From: Cryobacterium luteum
GTDB lineage: Bacteria; Actinomycetota; Actinomycetes; Actinomycetales; Microbacteriaceae
Assembly (NCBI RefSeq): GCF_900110125.1
Contig: NZ_FOCN01000012.1
Location: 1 to 64,000, forward strand
Reading direction: 5' to 3'
DNA: 64,000 bases
Positions within the stretch are counted from its first letter, which is position 1, and each line of letters starts with the position of its first letter. The translations under genes were made by a program, and so were the position numbers. The notes beneath the pieces are model-generated. The model made no database searches. It was not told where the DNA came from and saw only the letters and a list, made by a program, of their open reading frames with translations. This document shows, one piece after another, positions 24,376-33,646 of this stretch.

Positions 24376-26394
24376 TCAGGCGTTGACGAGAGCGGCCTCC
24401 GGTGCATCAACCGGGCGCTTGCGCACCGCGAAGCGCTTCAGGCCGACAACGGCGAACGCCGATACCAGCGTACCGATCACGATCGCGAGCAGGAACAACC
24501 AGAAGTTGTCGATGGCGAAGAACACGAACACGCCGCCGTGCGGCGCCTGGCTCGTGACGTTCCAGGCCATCGACAGGCCACCGGTGACGGCGGCACCGAG
24601 CATGGCGGCCGGAATCACCCGGAACACGTCGGCGGCGGCGAACGGAATGGCGCCCTCGGTGATGAAGGATGCGCCGAGCAGCCAGGCAGCCTTACCGTTC
24701 TCGCGCTCGGTCACGCTGAAAAGCTTCTTGTCGACCACGGTGGCGAGGGCCATCGCGAGCGGCGGCACCATGCCCGCAGCCATGACCGCGGCCATGATCT
24801 GCCACGGAGCCTGGTTGGCGAGGGTTGCTGTGCCGAGGCCAGTGACGGCGAAGGCATAGGCGACCTTGTTGACCGGTCCGCCGAGGTCGAAGGCCATCAT
24901 GAGGCCGAGGATGACACCGAGAATCACAGCGGATGCTCCGGTCATGCCGGTCAGCCAGTCACCCAGCCCGATGGTGAGCAGGGCGATCGGCCCACCGAGC
25001 ACGATGAACATCAAACCGGAGGCGACGATCGACGCGATGAGGGGAATGATCACGACGGGCATCAGGCTGCGCAGCCAACGCGGAACGCTGAGCTTGGCGA
25101 AGCTCGCGGCCACGACACCGGCGAGCAGACCGCCGACGATGCCGCCGAGGAACCCGGCATCCATGAATCCGGCGACGGCGCCGGCGACGAAGCCAGGGGC
25201 GATGCCGGGGCGGTCGGCGATGGCGAAGGCGATATAGCCGGCCAGCGCGGGAACCAGGAAACCCATCGACAATTGGCCGATCTTGAAGAAGACGGCCCCG
25301 AGGTAGGTGAGGAGACCGCCGTCGGGCAGGTTGAACAGGCTGTTGTCCAGCACGACTTTGTCGGCCACATCCGTGATCTGGTAACCGCCGAGCAGAAAGC
25401 CGAGGGCGATGAGCAGGCCTCCGCCGGCGACGAACGGAATCATGTAGCTGACGCCGGTGAGCAGCGCGCGCTTGAGCTTCTGGCCCAGGTGCTCGCTCTT
25501 CTCCTCCGACGCGCCACTCTGGTCAGCGGAGCCGCTGACCCGACGGGAGTTCGGATTGAGCGCGGCGGCGAGGGCTTCCTCGATCAACCGTTCGGGTTCG
25601 TCGATGCCGCGCTTGACCGGGGCGTTGATGACGGGCAGGCCGGCAAAGCGTTCCCGACCGCGCACGTCGACGTCGACGGCGAAGATGACGGCGTCGGCCG
25701 CGGCGATCACGGCGGGGTCGAGCGGGGTGAGGCCGGCCGAGCCCTGGGTCTCGACCTGCAGGTCGACTCCGACGGCCTTGGCCGCGGCCACGAGGGAGTC
25801 GGCCGCCATATAGGTGTGGGCGATTCCGGTCGGGCAGGCGGTGACGGCGACAATGCGCTTCACGCCGCTCGCAGCCGGGCCGGTGCCGGTGTTCGCGTTG
25901 TCACTGGCATTGTCGCTGGCGTGGGCGCCCGCGACAACGGCAACCGGGGCGACGACTTTGTTCACCAGCTCGACGATCTGCTCTGCGGTCGACGCGGACC
26001 GCAGGGCTGCGGTGAAGTCCTTCTTCATGAGCGACCGGGCGAGCTTGGCCAGAATCTTCAGGTGCTCCTGGTCGGCACCGTCGGGCGCGGCGATGAGAAA
26101 GACAAGGTCGGCCGGGCCGTCCTTGGATCCGAAATCGACCGGGGTCGACAGGCGGGCCAGCGCGAGGGTGGGTTCGAGCACGGCGGTGGAGCGGCAGTGC
26201 GGGATGGCGAGGCCCCCCGGAATGCCGGTGGCGGTCTTCGCCTCGCGAGCGAGGGCATCCGCGTAGAGGCTGTCGAATTCGGTCGCGCGGCCGGCCGCGA
26301 CGACGAGCTCGGCCAGGTGTCGAATGACATCTTTCGGCTCGGTACCGAGATGGGTGTCCAGAGCGACAAGCTCCGGGGTAATCAGTGCACTCAC
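24376..26394 (-). CDS. fruA: Fructose PTS permease EIIABC
   Basis: A 672-residue membrane permease that imports fructose as fructose 1-phosphate. Domains in order are IIA at about residues 1-150 (His in GGLAIPHCRS), IIB at about 185-280 (phosphorylated Cys in VTACPTGIAHTYMAAD) and IIC with about eight to nine membrane segments from about residue 310 (SYMIPFVAGGGLLIALGFLLGG onward). A linker rich in Ser and charged residues joins IIB and IIC. The GTG start overlaps the fruK stop, so translation is coupled. All partners, including 1-phosphofructokinase, enzyme I and HPr, lie in the same run. Confidence 0.93.
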   Translation of the reverse strand: MSALITPELVALDTHLGTEPKDVIRHLAELVVAAGRATEFDSLYADALAREAKTATGIPGGLAIPHCRSTAVLEPTLALARLSTPVDFGSKDGPADLVFLIAAPDGADQEHLKILAKLARSLMKKDFTAALRSASTAEQIVELVNKVVAPVAVVAGAHASDNASDNANTGTGPAASGVKRIVAVTACPTGIAHTYMAADSLVAAAKAVGVDLQVETQGSAGLTPLDPAVIAAADAVIFAVDVDVRGRERFAGLPVINAPVKRGIDEPERLIEEALAAALNPNSRRVSGSADQSGASEEKSEHLGQKLKRALLTGVSYMIPFVAGGGLLIALGFLLGGYQITDVADKVVLDNSLFNLPDGGLLTYLGAVFFKIGQLSMGFLVPALAGYIAFAIADRPGIAPGFVAGAVAGFMDAGFLGGIVGGLLAGVVAASFAKLSVPRWLRSLMPVVIIPLIASIVASGLMFIVLGGPIALLTIGLGDWLTGMTGASAVILGVILGLMMAFDLGGPVNKVAYAFAVTGLGTATLANQAPWQIMAAVMAAGMVPPLAMALATVVDKKLFSVTERENGKAAWLLGASFITEGAIPFAAADVFRVIPAAMLGAAVTGGLSMAWNVTSQAPHGGVFVFFAIDNFWLFLLAIVIGTLVSAFAVVGLKRFAVRKRPVDAPEAALVNA

Positions 26395-27392
26395 TGGTCA
26401 TCCTCCTTTGGATGTGTGGCCAGCACCGGCCGGGGGACCGATTCTGGGGCAAGGTCCGTCACAGTGACGGCGCTGGGGTTGGTTTGGTGCAGGGCGGGAA
26501 CGGTGGAACCGGGCAGGGAGGCTGCGGCGGCGCCGTGAGCGGCGGCCTGGCGCAGGCAGTCGGGGGCGCTCGCGCCGAGGTTGCTTTGCAACAGGTAGCC
26601 GGCGAGGGCGGAGTCGCCGGCGCCGACGGTGCTGACGGCGAGCATCGGGGGAGTGGTGGCGAGCCAACTGCCGCCGGCGGTGACGAGCACGGCGCCCTTC
26701 GCGCCGAGGGTGGCCAGCACGGCTCCGACGCCGCCGGCGATGAGAACGCGCGCCGCGTCCACGACCAGGTCGGGGTTCGCCTCGAGGGTGTCACCGTCGA
26801 AGAGTCCGCTCAGTTCGGCGAGTTCCTCGGCGTTGGGCTTGAGCAGGTCGGGGTGGGCCAGTGCGGCGGCGGCGAGCGGGCCGCCCGAGGAATCCACGGC
26901 CACCCGGGGTGCCTGGCTGCCGAGCCGAGCGCGCAGCTCGCGAATGATCCGCGCGTAGAAGTCGTCGGGCACGCCCGGCGGCACCGATCCGGCCAGTACG
27001 AGCCAGCTCGCGCCGACCGACTGTTCCAGCACGAGGGCGACGAGGGCATCCTGCTGGGCGAGCGTCAACACCGGACCGGGTTCGTTGAGCTTGGTCGTGG
27101 TGCCGTCGGGTTCGGTGATCGCGACGTTGCTGCGGAGCGGTGCTCCGATCGGCAGGCCGAGGTGCGGAATGTGGTGGCTGGTCAGGGCCAGCAGCACCGG
27201 GTCGTCGGGGTCTCCGGGCAGAATGGCGAGGCTTTCGATGCCGCTCGCTTCCAGGGCGCGGCAGATGTTGACGCCCTTGCCGCCCGGCTCGCCGTGGGCG
27301 GCGACCGCACGCTGTACCTCGCCGCGCTCGAGCGGGCCGGCCAGCTCGATGGTGCGGTCGAGGCTTGGGTTGGGGGTCAGGGTGACGATCAT
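26391..27392 (-). CDS. fruK: 1-phosphofructokinase
   Basis: A 333-residue PfkB-family kinase that turns fructose 1-phosphate into fructose 1,6-bisphosphate for glycolysis. The family start TLTPNPSLDRTIEL, the substrate motif GGKGVNICRALEASG and the catalytic STVGAGDSALAGYLL with its Asp are all present; KPNAEELAEL is a further hallmark. It overlaps fruR upstream and fruA downstream by four bases each. The position between regulator and permease supports fructose 1-phosphate over tagatose 6-phosphate as substrate. Confidence 0.92.
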   Translation of the reverse strand: MIVTLTPNPSLDRTIELAGPLERGEVQRAVAAHGEPGGKGVNICRALEASGIESLAILPGDPDDPVLLALTSHHIPHLGLPIGAPLRSNVAITEPDGTTTKLNEPGPVLTLAQQDALVALVLEQSVGASWLVLAGSVPPGVPDDFYARIIRELRARLGSQAPRVAVDSSGGPLAAAALAHPDLLKPNAEELAELSGLFDGDTLEANPDLVVDAARVLIAGGVGAVLATLGAKGAVLVTAGGSWLATTPPMLAVSTVGAGDSALAGYLLQSNLGASAPDCLRQAAAHGAAAASLPGSTVPALHQTNPSAVTVTDLAPESVPRPVLATHPKEDDQ

Positions 27393-28177
27393 GCGATCAC
27401 CACGTCGACGTCGGCTGCGGCGAGGGCTGCGGCGAGCTGCGCGGAGGGCGCAGCATCCGTTATCAAAGTGTCGATATCGGCGAGGGCGGCAAAGCAGACG
27501 AGCGTCTCCTGGTCGAGCTTGCTGGAATCGGCGAGCACGACGACGCGGCGGGCCGACGTGACGATGGCCGATTTGACGGCCGCTTCAACCGAGTCGGGGG
27601 TGCTGAGCCCGAAACTCGCGCTGATGCCGTTGGTGCCGATGAATGCGATGTCGGGGCGGAGCGCCTCGAGCTGCGCGACGGTGCCGGCGCCGACGATGGC
27701 ACTGGTGAGTCCGCGTACACGCCCACCGAGGATGTGCAGTTGGATCGTCTCGTTGCGGGAGAGCTTGCCGGCGATCGGAACCGCATTGGTGATAACGAGC
27801 AGCGAGTCGCCGGTGACGGCTGGCGTCCAGCCGGCGAGACGGTCGGCGAGACGCTCGGTGGTGCTTCCGGCGTCGAGCACGATGGAACCGGTGCGGCTCG
27901 CGGGAATCATGCGCATGGCGGCGTCGGCAATGCGCGACTTCTCGTCGAGACGCTGCGTCTGGCGTTCGTCGAGGCTCGGTTCAGACAGGCTCAGGCGGTC
28001 GATGGCGACGGCGCCGCCGTGGACGCGGCGCAGCTGGCGGGCGGCTTCGAGGGTGTCGAGGTCGCGGCGGACGGTCTCGGCGGTGATGGCGAATCGCGCG
28101 GCGAGGTCGGTCACGGTGACCCGGCCCTGGGTTGCCACGAGCGCGGCGATCAAGAGTTGACGTTCTTCGGCGAACAC
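27389..28177 (-). CDS. fruR: DeoR-family transcriptional regulator of the fructose operon
   Basis: A 262-residue DeoR-type repressor. The N-terminal winged helix-turn-helix reads LLIAALVATQGRVTVTDLAA then FAITAETVRRDLDTLEA, followed by RVHGGAVA, and the C-terminal half is the sugar-phosphate-sensing DeoRC domain (DAGSTTERLADRL, FIGTNGISA). GAGGAGG precedes the start. It is the first gene of the run, so it probably controls its own operon in response to fructose phosphate. AT-rich inverted sites overlap the promoter just upstream. Confidence 0.9.
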   Translation of the reverse strand: MFAEERQLLIAALVATQGRVTVTDLAARFAITAETVRRDLDTLEAARQLRRVHGGAVAIDRLSLSEPSLDERQTQRLDEKSRIADAAMRMIPASRTGSIVLDAGSTTERLADRLAGWTPAVTGDSLLVITNAVPIAGKLSRNETIQLHILGGRVRGLTSAIVGAGTVAQLEALRPDIAFIGTNGISASFGLSTPDSVEAAVKSAIVTSARRVVVLADSSKLDQETLVCFAALADIDTLITDAAPSAQLAAALAAADVDVVIA

Positions 28178-28227
28178 GATGCCTCCTCGTCGATGAGTGA
28201 CGTTGTCACAAGAAGTTGTTTCAACTG

Positions 28228-28257
28228 ACTTTAGCTGTGTTTATTTTTGTTTGTCAA
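28228..28257 (-). promoter_or_regulatory. Promoter of the fructose PTS operon
   Basis: On the minus strand there is a perfect -35 TTGACA (28257-28252), an 18-base spacer and a -10-like TAAAGT (28233-28228). The region is markedly AT-rich against the surroundings and lies about 50 bases ahead of fruR. Confidence 0.7.
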
Positions 28258-28274
28258 GAAATAGAAGATAAACA
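28238..28274. promoter_or_regulatory. Candidate FruR operator
   Basis: TGTTTAT at 28238-28244 and its inverted copy ATAAACA at 28268-28274 flank and overlap the -35 box, and a further TTTTGTTTG lies between them. Binding here would block the fru promoter. Confidence 0.5.
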
Positions 28275-28384
28275 AAGAATAACGGGGCTCGGTCTGCGGT
28301 TGGCAGCGGCGGTCAGGTAAAGCGGATGCTGTCGGTCGGCTCTGCCGGTCAGTACTGTCGGTGCATCCCGGTAGCGTCGAGAGC

Positions 28385-29605
28385 ATGAAGATTTTGCACA
28401 CCTCGGACTGGCACATCGGGCGCACCTTCCACACCCACTCCACGCTTGAGCACCTCGGCATCGTGCTGGACGCCCTGGTGGAGATCGTGCGTGACCGCGG
28501 CGTCGACGTGGTGGCTGTGGCGGGCGACGTGTTCGACTCGGCCATACCCTCGAAAGAGGGCTACGCGCTGCTGACCGGCACGCTGCGGCGCCTTAAAGAG
28601 GCCGGGGCATCCGTTGTCATGACGAGCGGCAATCACGACTCGGCGACCCGGCTCGGCTTTCAGTCGGAGTGGGCGGCCCTGGCCGGCATTCACGTTGTGA
28701 CCGGGCCCGAGCAATACCTCGAACCGATCACCATCACCGACGAGCACGGCCCGGTATATTTCTACGGCATTCCCTATCTGGAGCCCGTGCTCATTCGCCA
28801 TTTGCACCCCGATGTGCCGCTCAAGACGCACGAGCAGGTGCTGAACTTCGCCATGACGCGTATTCGAGCGGATCTGGCACTGCGCAACCTCACCCTCGGT
28901 TCCCTATCTGCCCGCGGCGGCCGCAGCGTCGTGCTCTCGCACTGCTTCGCGGCCGGAGTGGCGCCGGCCGCCGAGGCGAGCGATGTCGAGCGCGATATCA
29001 CCGCCGGCGGGCTCGACGTCGTGCCAGTCGGTGTCTTCGACGGCTGCGACTACGTCGCGCTCGGCCACATTCACGGACGGGCCACCCTGACCGAGCGGGT
29101 TCGTTACTCCGGCGCGCCCCTGCACTATTCCTTCTCCGAGGTCGGCAAGCCGCGTGGGGCCTGGCTGGTCGAACTCGGTGCCGCGGGCCTCGGTGCCACT
29201 GAAGACGGTACCCACGCGACCGTTGAGTGGATCGACCTGCCCGTGCCACGCCGACTCACGGTGCTCACCGGCGAACTCGCCACGCTGCTCGCCGATGAGA
29301 CCCTCGCCGGCACCGAGGGCGACTGGGTGAAGGCCATCCTCACCGACCAGGTGCGCCCGCTCGATGCCATGCGATCAATGCAGACCAGATTCGCGCACTG
29401 CGTGGCGCTCGAGCACCGGCCGACGATCACGCTCGAAGCGGATGGCTCTACCTACGCCGAGCGGATACGTGCCGCCACCAGTGATGCAGAGATCGTGGCG
29501 GGGTTCCTGTCGTTCGTGCGCAACGGGGTCGGGCCCTCCGAATTCGAGAGCGCACTGATCGCGCAGCTGCAAACCGAACAGGGCGCGAAAGAGGCAAACG
29601 CATGA
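28385..29605 (+). CDS. sbcD: Exonuclease subunit SbcD
   Basis: A 406-residue Mn-dependent nuclease, the Mre11-like partner of SbcC, which together open hairpins and process DNA ends. The phosphoesterase motifs are SDWHIGR (about residues 7-13), AGDVFD, TSGNHD and LGHIHGRA. A capping domain follows. I use the ATG at 28385, the one that starts MKILHTSDWH. It overlaps the next gene by ATGA, so the two subunits are co-translated. It runs divergently from the fructose operon. Confidence 0.93.
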   Translation: MKILHTSDWHIGRTFHTHSTLEHLGIVLDALVEIVRDRGVDVVAVAGDVFDSAIPSKEGYALLTGTLRRLKEAGASVVMTSGNHDSATRLGFQSEWAALAGIHVVTGPEQYLEPITITDEHGPVYFYGIPYLEPVLIRHLHPDVPLKTHEQVLNFAMTRIRADLALRNLTLGSLSARGGRSVVLSHCFAAGVAPAAEASDVERDITAGGLDVVPVGVFDGCDYVALGHIHGRATLTERVRYSGAPLHYSFSEVGKPRGAWLVELGAAGLGATEDGTHATVEWIDLPVPRRLTVLTGELATLLADETLAGTEGDWVKAILTDQVRPLDAMRSMQTRFAHCVALEHRPTITLEADGSTYAERIRAATSDAEIVAGFLSFVRNGVGPSEFESALIAQLQTEQGAKEANA

Positions 29606-32600
29606 AGATCAAGCGCCTGCGTCTGGCCGGGTTCGGCCCCTTCAAGAACGAGCAGATCGTCGATTTCGAGCGGTTCGACTCCGACGGAATCTTTCTCATC
29701 ACGGGCAAGACCGGCGCCGGCAAGTCCAGCATCCTCGACGCAATCTGTTTCGCCCTCTATGACCAGGTACCGCGTTTCACCGACACCGAGCAGCGGTTGC
29801 GCAGCGACTACTGCGAGCCCGATGATCCCACCTTCGTCGAACTCGACTTCAGCCTGCGCGGGCGGGACTACCGGCTGCTGCGCAGCCCGAAATATGAGCG
29901 AGCGAAGAAGAACGGTACCGGAACGACCAGCGCGGCGCCGACGGCTGTGCTGCAGCTTCGCCAGGGCGGGGAATGGCGGGGTATTGCGGCCAAGCCCCGA
30001 GAAGTCGGCCTCGAACTGAGCACCATCCTGCCCTTGAAGGCCGACCAATTCCTCCAGGTGATCCTGCTCGCTCAAAACCGGTTCCAGTACTTCCTGTTGG
30101 CCAAAACCGAGGAACGTCGTGCGGTGCTGCGCACACTGTTTGGCACCACCCGCTTCGAACAGTTGGAGTCCGCGCTGATCACGCGCCGCAAATCTCTCGA
30201 CGAGAGTCTCGCTGCCGTTCAGCGCGATGTCGCTGAGCATGCCACCGCAGCCATGCACCAGCTGCGACTCTCCGTGCTGCCAGTCGAGCCCGACCTCGGC
30301 TGGTTTCGGGGCGCACTCGACGGCCTGAATCGCGAGGTCGACCTCGCCGCGCACGACGCGGAAGCCGCGGCGGCGACGCTGGCCGAAGCGACGGTCCAGC
30401 ACCGAGCGGCCACCGAGACGCAGCGGCGTCAGGCCAGGCGTGCCCTCGCCGAGTCCACTCTGGCGACCCTCGACACCCGGTCTGGCGAGGTCGACGACCA
30501 GCGCGATACGCTGCGCCACGCCGCGCGGGCGGCGCGGGTCTGGCCGCACATTCGCGCCAGCCGGGCGGCGACTCTCGCCTGGCAGGCGGCTCTGGCCGAC
30601 GAATCCCTGGCCCGGGCGGCCTGGCTTTCGTTCGACGTGTCGTTGCGTGCACATGGTGTCGGTGCACATGGTGGCGGTGCGATTGGTGCCAGTGCGAATG
30701 GTGTCAGTGCGAGCGGTGCCGGTGCGAATGGTGCCAGCGCGAGCGACGCGGCTGCGCCGGCAGGCTCCGAGTCGGCGCTGGGCCCGATCATGGATGCCCT
30801 CGTGAGACGGCTCGGAGCGCTCGCCGAGGTGCTCGAGGAGGAGAAGCGACTTCCGGCCCTTGACCATGAAATCACGACGTTGTTCGATCTGCTCGCCGGT
30901 CACACGGATGACCTGAAGCGTGCCCAGCAGCGACTCGATGATCTGCCCCAGCAGATCGATTTCGTCGGCGTGCAGCTCGCGGCAGCGACCGTCACCGCCG
31001 CCGGTGAGACCGACGCTGAGGAAGCCGTTCACCGGGCCGACGCCGGGCTCGCGGCCGCCGAAGACGTCGTGTTCGTACTGGCCGGGTTGATCGGGGCGAA
31101 CGAGCACCTGCTGGGCCGCAGTCGCGATAATGCGGCGGCCGCCATCGACTACGAGGTGCTCGTGGCCCGGCGCATTGCCGGGCAGGCGTCGGAACTTGCC
31201 GGGTACCTCGTGGATGGTGCCGCGTGTGCGGTCTGCGGGTCCATCGAACACCCCGCACCGGCGGCAGCCCAGGAGGGGCTGGTGACTGCGGCCGACCTCA
31301 GTACGGCCCGTGACCAGCTGCAGGAATGGCAGCAGCAACTGGCCGACGCCCAGGAGACCGCGGCCGCCCTCACGAATCGGCTCGCGCAGGCGCAGGCGCT
31401 GGCCGGGCAACGCAGTGTCGATGAGTTTCGTGCTGACCGCGCTGCCGCGGCCACTCGGTTGGCGACCGCACGCACGGCGGCCGGTCTGGTCGAGGGGCTT
31501 CGGCAGAATCAGGCCGACCTCCGGCACGGCCTGACCCTGGCCCAGGCAGCGGTGCTGGCCGCCCGAGTGTCACGCGATTCCGCGTCCGACACGCACAGCG
31601 TGCGCTCCGGGCTGCGCGACCTGCTCGCTGCACGCGTGGGAGCGCAGCGCGGCGAGTGCGACAGCGTGACCGACCAGGTTCTCGCCCTGCAGCAGCAGCT
31701 GGCCTGTGCGCGCGCACTCGACGGCGCGCAAGATCTCAGCCGGCAACGCGCCGCGGCCACCGATGCCGCAACTCGCCAGCGTGACGGTCAGCTGGAGGAA
31801 GAAGGCTTCGACGACGAGCAGACGGCCGTCGCGGCGCGGCGGGATGAGAGGGAGATCGCACGCTTAGAGACCGTCGTGCGCTCCTATGACGACGAGCGTG
31901 CAGCAGCGCGAGCGGCAGCGGCCCATCCTGAGCTGGTCGATCTTGCGTGGGAACCGGTCGATATCGAGCCGTCCCTGCGGGCGTTCGACTCCGCCAGCAG
32001 CGCGCGCGATGCGGCGGTGAGCGCGCACGGCTCGCTCACCGAACGGGCCGGTCAGCTCACGCAACTCGTGCGGCAGGTCGCGACGAGATTCGCAGCATCC
32101 GCTGACTTATTGAACGTGCACTCCCAGGTGCGTCAGCTGGCCGACGTCATGCAGGGTGACGAACCGAACACCAAGCGGATGCGGTTGGAAACCTACGTGC
32201 TGGCCGCCCAGCTGGAAGAGATTGTCGTGGCGGCCAACCTGCGGCTGCGGACGATGACGAGCGGACGCTACGCACTCGAACACGATGACTCCCGGGTGAA
32301 GGGTGGCGCGCGCTCCGGTTTGGGCCTGATGATCCGAGACGGGTTCACCGGTCGCGCGCGGGCGACGCACTCGTTGTCGGGAGGTGAGACATTCCTCGCC
32401 TCCCTCGCCCTCGCGCTCGGCCTGGCTGAGGTGGTGTCCGGGCAGGCGGGCGGGATCACGCTCGATACCCTGTTCGTTGATGAGGGCTTCGGCTCGCTCG
32501 ACAGCGAGACCCTCGAGACCGCCATGGGCACCCTCGACACCCTGCGCGCCGGTGGCCGCACGATCGGCCTGATCAGCCACGTCGACTCCATGAAGGAACA

Positions 32601-32676
32601 GATTCCGGCCACGCTGCGCATCTCGGTGACCGACCAGGGCCACAGCCGAATTGAGGCCGATTCGGCCGGCGCCTGA
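29602..32676 (+). CDS. sbcC: Exonuclease subunit SbcC (SMC-like ATPase)
   Basis: A 1024-residue Rad50-like ATPase. The Walker A is GKTGAGKSS at about residue 36, the zinc hook is C542-A-V-C545 in the middle of a long coiled coil, and the C-terminal signature SLSGGETFLASLALALGLAEV and Walker B LFVDEGFGSLD complete the head. It uses ATP to hold DNA ends and control SbcD. One odd stretch, about residues 350-390 in the first coiled-coil arm, consists of repeated Gly, Ala, Ser and Asn units and should break the helix. The next gene is separate. Confidence 0.93.
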   Translation: MKIKRLRLAGFGPFKNEQIVDFERFDSDGIFLITGKTGAGKSSILDAICFALYDQVPRFTDTEQRLRSDYCEPDDPTFVELDFSLRGRDYRLLRSPKYERAKKNGTGTTSAAPTAVLQLRQGGEWRGIAAKPREVGLELSTILPLKADQFLQVILLAQNRFQYFLLAKTEERRAVLRTLFGTTRFEQLESALITRRKSLDESLAAVQRDVAEHATAAMHQLRLSVLPVEPDLGWFRGALDGLNREVDLAAHDAEAAAATLAEATVQHRAATETQRRQARRALAESTLATLDTRSGEVDDQRDTLRHAARAARVWPHIRASRAATLAWQAALADESLARAAWLSFDVSLRAHGVGAHGGGAIGASANGVSASGAGANGASASDAAAPAGSESALGPIMDALVRRLGALAEVLEEEKRLPALDHEITTLFDLLAGHTDDLKRAQQRLDDLPQQIDFVGVQLAAATVTAAGETDAEEAVHRADAGLAAAEDVVFVLAGLIGANEHLLGRSRDNAAAAIDYEVLVARRIAGQASELAGYLVDGAACAVCGSIEHPAPAAAQEGLVTAADLSTARDQLQEWQQQLADAQETAAALTNRLAQAQALAGQRSVDEFRADRAAAATRLATARTAAGLVEGLRQNQADLRHGLTLAQAAVLAARVSRDSASDTHSVRSGLRDLLAARVGAQRGECDSVTDQVLALQQQLACARALDGAQDLSRQRAAATDAATRQRDGQLEEEGFDDEQTAVAARRDEREIARLETVVRSYDDERAAARAAAAHPELVDLAWEPVDIEPSLRAFDSASSARDAAVSAHGSLTERAGQLTQLVRQVATRFAASADLLNVHSQVRQLADVMQGDEPNTKRMRLETYVLAAQLEEIVVAANLRLRTMTSGRYALEHDDSRVKGGARSGLGLMIRDGFTGRARATHSLSGGETFLASLALALGLAEVVSGQAGGITLDTLFVDEGFGSLDSETLETAMGTLDTLRAGGRTIGLISHVDSMKEQIPATLRISVTDQGHSRIEADSAGA
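30655..30770 (+). repeat. Degenerate low-complexity repeat inside sbcC
   Basis: An imperfect 12- to 15-base unit related to GGTGCCAGTGCGAAT recurs about seven times and codes for Gly/Ala/Ser/Asn-rich sequence within the coiled-coil arm. The frame stays open. Confidence 0.7.
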
Positions 32677-32790
32677 CCCTGGGGGCGGCGGGTGGACTGA
32701 TGGGGTTGACCGCAGGCATTGCCGATCCGGGGCGAGCCTGTCACCATCGGAACGTTGCCTCAACGAAGCGAGCCGCGCCAGGGAGACCGA

Positions 32791-33330
32791 ATGAAAAAGA
32801 TCCTCTACATCGACCTCGACAACACCCTCGTCAACGTGCAGTCGGGAATCGACCGACTCACCAACGCCGAGTACATCCGCTACGAGAAGCGGCTCGATGA
32901 AGTACCCGGAATTTTCGCCCGGATGGAGCCGATCAGTGGCGCTATCGACGCGTTTCACACTCTCGCCCGCTCGTTCGACACCTACATCCTGTCGATGGCC
33001 CCGTGGGGTAACGCGACTGCCTGGCAGCACAAGCTCGAGTGGGTGCAGGAACATCTCGGAGCGGATGTCGGTGGCCCGGCCTACAAACGCCTCATTCTCT
33101 CGCACCACAAGCATCTCAACCGGGGCGACTTTTTGGTCGATGACGGGTCGGCCATCGGTGCTGACCGGTTCGAGGGCGAGCTGATCAAGTTTCTGTCCCC
33201 GCTCTTTCCTGATTGGAATACGGTGACGCGCTACCTGCTGGAACGCGCCGAGAGCGCACCGCGCCCGGAGTTCTCCTCCCGCTCGCTGCGCCGACGGGCG
33301 CTCCACGGTGGCGCGGCGCTGACACCGTGA
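32791..33330 (+). CDS. 5'(3')-deoxyribonucleotidase-like HAD phosphatase
   Basis: A 179-residue HAD-fold protein of the NT5C type, which removes the phosphate from (deoxy)nucleoside monophosphates. Motif I is YIDLDNTLVN with the nucleophile Asp and the acid Asp, motif II is probably in ILSMAP, and motif III or IV is in FLVDDGSAIGADRF. The ATG at 32791 has GGGAGA upstream. The last 30 residues are basic and look disordered. It follows sbcC by 114 bases and may be transcribed with it, which would fit clean-up of nucleotides from DNA degradation. Confidence 0.8.
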   Translation: MKKILYIDLDNTLVNVQSGIDRLTNAEYIRYEKRLDEVPGIFARMEPISGAIDAFHTLARSFDTYILSMAPWGNATAWQHKLEWVQEHLGADVGGPAYKRLILSHHKHLNRGDFLVDDGSAIGADRFEGELIKFLSPLFPDWNTVTRYLLERAESAPRPEFSSRSLRRRALHGGAALTP

Positions 33331-33395
33331 TCGTGAGTTCAAGTGCCCCTAACCTAATTTCGCGATTCTGGTAAGAAAACGAGTGAATTGGGATC

Positions 33396-33424
33396 TTGAT
33401 CACGTGCGGGGCATTCGGTATATT
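33396..33424 (+). promoter_or_regulatory. Promoter-like sequence directly before a hairpin
   Basis: TTGATC (33396-33401), a 17-base spacer and TATATT (33419-33424) make a good sigma-70-type promoter. The hairpin at 33435-33470 begins only ten bases after the -10 box. Confidence 0.45.
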
Positions 33425-33434
33425 CATGGTGCTT

Positions 33435-33470
33435 AGACCAGTCCGATCGCCCTGCCGACCGGACTGGTCT
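33435..33470 (+). terminator. Intrinsic terminator
   Basis: Perfect 11-bp arms 33435-33445 and 33460-33470 around a 14-base loop, followed by T-rich sequence. It may end the nucleotidase transcript, a tiny RNA from the promoter at 33396, or both. Confidence 0.65.
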
Positions 33471-33539
33471 TTCCATTTCGCGAGCGCGACACCTGAACCT
33501 GTGCAATGCGCGCGGGATACCACACTTCGTCCAAATTCT

Positions 33540-33568
33540 TTGTCTAGGGGTTTACCCACATGTAAATC
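33540..33568 (+). promoter_or_regulatory. Candidate promoter and operator of the toxin-antitoxin pair
   Basis: TTGTCT (33540-33545), a 17-base spacer and TAAATC (33563-33568). An inverted repeat TTTAC/GTAAA (33551-33555 and 33562-33566) overlaps the -10 side, as expected for autoregulation by an antitoxin. Confidence 0.4.
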
Positions 33569-33646
33569 TGGGGTAATCTCACTTTCAGACAGGCTCGCAT
33601 CGGTCCCGGAATCCACCCGGACGGGTGCCGGCCACCAGATGATTGG

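Noticed and set aside
29452-31527. 691-codon antisense frame opposite sbcC
   Set aside because: No recognisable motif, and sbcC on the plus strand has Walker, zinc-hook and signature motifs in the right order.
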